This document shows positions 62,283-64,000 of a DNA stretch of 64,000 bases, in pieces; the stretch's first letter is position 1; each line of letters opens with the position of its first letter. The stretch is from Winogradskya humida (GTDB lineage: Bacteria; Actinomycetota; Actinomycetes; Mycobacteriales; Micromonosporaceae), in contig NZ_BOMN01000106.1 of NCBI RefSeq assembly GCF_016862215.1, positions 1 through 64,000 on the forward strand, given 5' to 3'. The notes under the pieces are model-generated. The model ran no database searches. It saw only the letters and a program-made list of their open reading frames with translations, and was not told the DNA's origin. The translations under genes were made by a program, and so were the position numbers.

Positions 62283-62741
62283 TCACCCGACGGGTACGCC
62301 GACCTGGCCGGCCTCGAGCGCACGGCGCAGCTTCGACAGCGTCCTCGTGGTCGCGGCGAGTTCCTCGGCGCTGAGGTCGAGGAGCTCGGCGAGGCGTTCC
62401 TCGCAGGTATGCCGGGCCTCGGCGACGAGCTGCTCGCCCGGCTCGGTCAGGACCAGCAGGGACGAGCGGCGGTCGGCGGGGTTCGGCAGACGTTGGACCC
62501 AGCCTTTGGCTTCGAGGCGGTCGACGCCTTTGCTGATCGCGCCGACGCCGGCCGCCACGGCGCCGGCGAGGTCGGCGACGCGGCAGCGCGGGGACGTGCG
62601 GATGAGGTGGAGCGCCTCGAACTGGGACATGACGATGCCGTGGCGTTCGCGGAGGCGGTCGTTGAGCGCGTTGTAGAGCCGCGTCTCGCATCGGACCAGG
62701 TCGTCCAGAAAACCCAGGTGGGCTTGCCCAGTAGATGCCAT
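62283..62741 (-). CDS. MarR-family regulator
   Basis: A 152-residue dimeric winged-helix regulator. The layout is standard: an N-terminal helix (HLGFLDDLVRCETRLYNAL), helix-turn-helix (RVADLAGAVAAGVGAISKGVDRL), a wing with the conserved D-x-R (PADRRSSLLVLTEPG) and a C-terminal dimerisation helix. It starts at the ATG 62741, within a palindrome. The divergent esterase gene, 74 bases away, is the probable target. Confidence 0.92.
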   Translation of the reverse strand: MASTGQAHLGFLDDLVRCETRLYNALNDRLRERHGIVMSQFEALHLIRTSPRCRVADLAGAVAAGVGAISKGVDRLEAKGWVQRLPNPADRRSSLLVLTEPGEQLVAEARHTCEERLAELLDLSAEELAATTRTLSKLRRALEAGQVGVPVG

Positions 62742-62746
62742 GGCAT
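62735..62746. promoter_or_regulatory. Palindrome over the marR start codon
   Basis: ATGCCATGGCAT is a perfect 12-base palindrome spanning the marR start codon, in the divergent marR/esterase region. GGCATAT also occurs twice, about 15 bases apart, between 62770 and 62800. MarR proteins bind palindromes of this size, so it may be the operator for autorepression. Confidence 0.4.
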
Positions 62747-62815
62747 GTACTTTACCCGACGTAGTAGATTCCTCGGCATATAGTTCCGGGGCATATTCAG
62801 TGACGGGAGAGAGCC

Positions 62816-63715
62816 ATGACCAGGCAGCAACGAGTGTCGCTCGACACGGCGCTCCGGGAGCACCCGCCCGCGACGCCGGAGTCGATCGAGGAGATCCGGA
62901 GCGGGTTTGCGGCTTTCATGACGAGCATGGCCGTGCCCGGCGGCGTGCACAGGGAGGCCACCACTCTGGGTGGCAGGCCGGCGCTGTCCGTCCGGGCCCA
63001 TCGCGACGAGCACAGCGGCACGATCCTCTATTTTCACGGCGGTTCGTTCGTGTTCGGGTCACCGGAGACCGCGATCAGTCTCACGGCGAACCTCGTCGTC
63101 CGCACCGGGGTGCCGGCAGTGTCGCTGGACTACCGTCTCGCACCCGAGAATCCGTTCCCTGCGGCGATCGAGGACTGCTTGGCCGCGTACCAGGAGCTGC
63201 TGGAACGTGGCACGGACCCGGCAGCGATCGTCCTCGCCGGGGATTCCGCTGGTGGTGGGCTTGCGGTGACGACGTGTCTGGCCGCCCGTGCGGCGGGGTT
63301 GCCGATGCCGGCCGGGATCGTGGCGTTCTCGCCGGGGCTCGACGCGACGCGGACGGGCGGGAGCATGCGGTCGAAGGAGGGCATCGACCCGTTCTTCACC
63401 AAGGACGGCCTCGACGGGACGGGCGCGCTCTACCTCGCCGGGCAGGACCCGCGGCAGGAGCTGTTGAGCCCGGCAATCGTCGGTGACCTCGCCGGGCTGC
63501 CGCCGATGTTGCTGCAGGCCGGGACGAACGAGCTGCTGCTGGACGACGCCACCCGCTTCGCCGACCGGGCGCGCGCGGCGGAGGTCGACGTCATCCTCGA
63601 CGTGGTGGCCGGGGTGCCGCATGTCTTCCAGGCGTACGCGGGCACTCTCGGCGAGGCGGACGACGCTCTCGACCGCGCGGCACTGTTCGTCGGGCAGCGG
63701 CTGCGCAACCGGTAG
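62816..63715 (+). CDS. HSL-family esterase/lipase
   Basis: A 299-residue alpha/beta hydrolase of the hormone-sensitive-lipase class. HGG in LYFHGGSFVFG is the oxyanion motif, GDSAGGG holds the nucleophile serine, YRLAPENPFPAAIED is a strong family block, the acid is in NELLLDDA, and the histidine is in GVPHVFQ. GGGAGAGA precedes the ATG at 62816. The enzyme hydrolyses short acyl esters in the cytosol. It is divergent from a MarR-type regulator, which probably represses it. Confidence 0.92.
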   Translation: MTRQQRVSLDTALREHPPATPESIEEIRSGFAAFMTSMAVPGGVHREATTLGGRPALSVRAHRDEHSGTILYFHGGSFVFGSPETAISLTANLVVRTGVPAVSLDYRLAPENPFPAAIEDCLAAYQELLERGTDPAAIVLAGDSAGGGLAVTTCLAARAAGLPMPAGIVAFSPGLDATRTGGSMRSKEGIDPFFTKDGLDGTGALYLAGQDPRQELLSPAIVGDLAGLPPMLLQAGTNELLLDDATRFADRARAAEVDVILDVVAGVPHVFQAYAGTLGEADDALDRAALFVGQRLRNR

Positions 63716-63724
63716 TTTCACGGC

Positions 63725-64000
63725 GTGGACACTTCGCTACCTTCGACGACCCTCGCCGATCTGCTGGGCGTGGAGCAGGTCATGGATCTCGGTGTGCGGG
63801 CACTGTGGGGGCCGGTCGCGCTGACCGGGCCCGCGTACACCGTGCAGTGCCCGCCGGGTGACAACCTGATGCTGCACGCGGCCATCTACCGGGCGGCGCC
63901 GGGCTCGGTGATCGTCGCCGAGTCGGGAGACACGACGTATGCACTGGCCGGCGGCAATGTCTGCGCCGTGGCTCAGCGCAACGGGGTCGCCGGGCTCGTG
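63725..64000 (+). CDS. RraA-family protein (partial, runs off the window)
   Basis: The first 92 codons of a gene starting at GTG 63725, 9 bases after the esterase stop. The product resembles RraA/4-hydroxy-4-methyl-2-oxoglutarate aldolase-like proteins (ALTGPAYTVQCPPGDNLMLH, GSVIVAESGDTTYALAGGNV, AQRNGVAGLV, the last block preceding the usual G-x-x-R-D motif, which lies beyond the window). Close spacing suggests co-transcription with the esterase. No enzymatic role can be assigned from this fragment. Confidence 0.8.
   Translation, partial: MDTSLPSTTLADLLGVEQVMDLGVRALWGPVALTGPAYTVQCPPGDNLMLHAAIYRAAPGSVIVAESGDTTYALAGGNVCAVAQRNGVAGLV

Overview
The window is 64 kb of very GC-rich DNA with GTG/ATG starts, strong third-position GC bias and the gene content of an actinomycete. 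Micromonosporaceae, and Actinoplanes in particular, fits best: a lone methyl-accepting chemotaxis protein (Actinoplanes makes motile spores), composite GGDEF-EAL proteins, many MarR/LysR/AraC/TetR/XRE regulators paired with oxidoreductases, and a large secreted RHS protein. The genus is an inference from style, not from a marker gene.

Layout. 0.7-1.6 kb: secreted protein made of two almost identical 118-residue units. 1.9-6.4 kb: glyoxylate-shunt locus, a RamB-type regulator divergent from isocitrate lyase and malate synthase (aceA-aceB overlap by one base). 6.6-13.4 kb: mannitol 2-dehydrogenase, an epoxide-hydrolase-like enzyme divergent from a WYL regulator, a quinone-oxidoreductase-like MDR, an AraC remnant, a DUF4253 protein and a secreted polysaccharide deacetylase. 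13.5-20.2 kb: a 2074-residue RHS protein with a membrane-spanning C-terminal tip, translationally coupled to a small two-helix membrane protein (candidate toxin/immunity pair). 20.5-23.5 kb: a polytopic membrane protein, then a non-coding unit with two tRNA-like genes whose halves are in permuted order, then a conserved protein of unknown function. 23.6-32.5 kb: two decayed MarR genes, an XRE/SDR divergent pair, a cold-shock gene with an amber codon, a TetR/NmrA divergent pair with a large operator-like inverted repeat, a GNAT enzyme and an SDR-AraC pair. 32.5-37.2 kb: secreted malectin-like/propeller protein and a small lower-GC accessory patch with an HNH protein. 37.2-45.8 kb: LysR/TDT exporter pair, lipoprotein, thermolysin-type protease, AidB-like acyl-CoA dehydrogenase and a LysR/epimerase divergent pair. 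46-46.9 kb: accessory two-gene unit. 47.2-51.8 kb: tandem paralogous membrane GGDEF-EAL genes. 51.8-56.7 kb: decayed hydrolase, macro-domain protein and an overlapping HSP90-like/TPR-like gene pair. 56.9-64 kb: VOC protein, hydrolase, AlkX/AlkZ-family glycosylase-like protein, AAA ATPase, chemotaxis receptor, MarR/esterase divergent pair and the start of an RraA-family gene.

The most unusual signals are the two permuted tRNA-like genes at 22.46-22.71 kb, bounded by hairpin terminators; the RHS C-terminal tip with its coupled membrane partner; the HSP90-like/TPR-like/macro neighbourhood; and the tandem GGDEF-EAL genes, of which only one keeps the inhibitory RxxD site. At least six genes are visibly decaying (AraC, two MarR, cold shock, hydrolase, short remnants), so this is a region of turnover between conserved housekeeping pieces. 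Several genes begin at GTG or have competing starts; alternatives are given where they matter.
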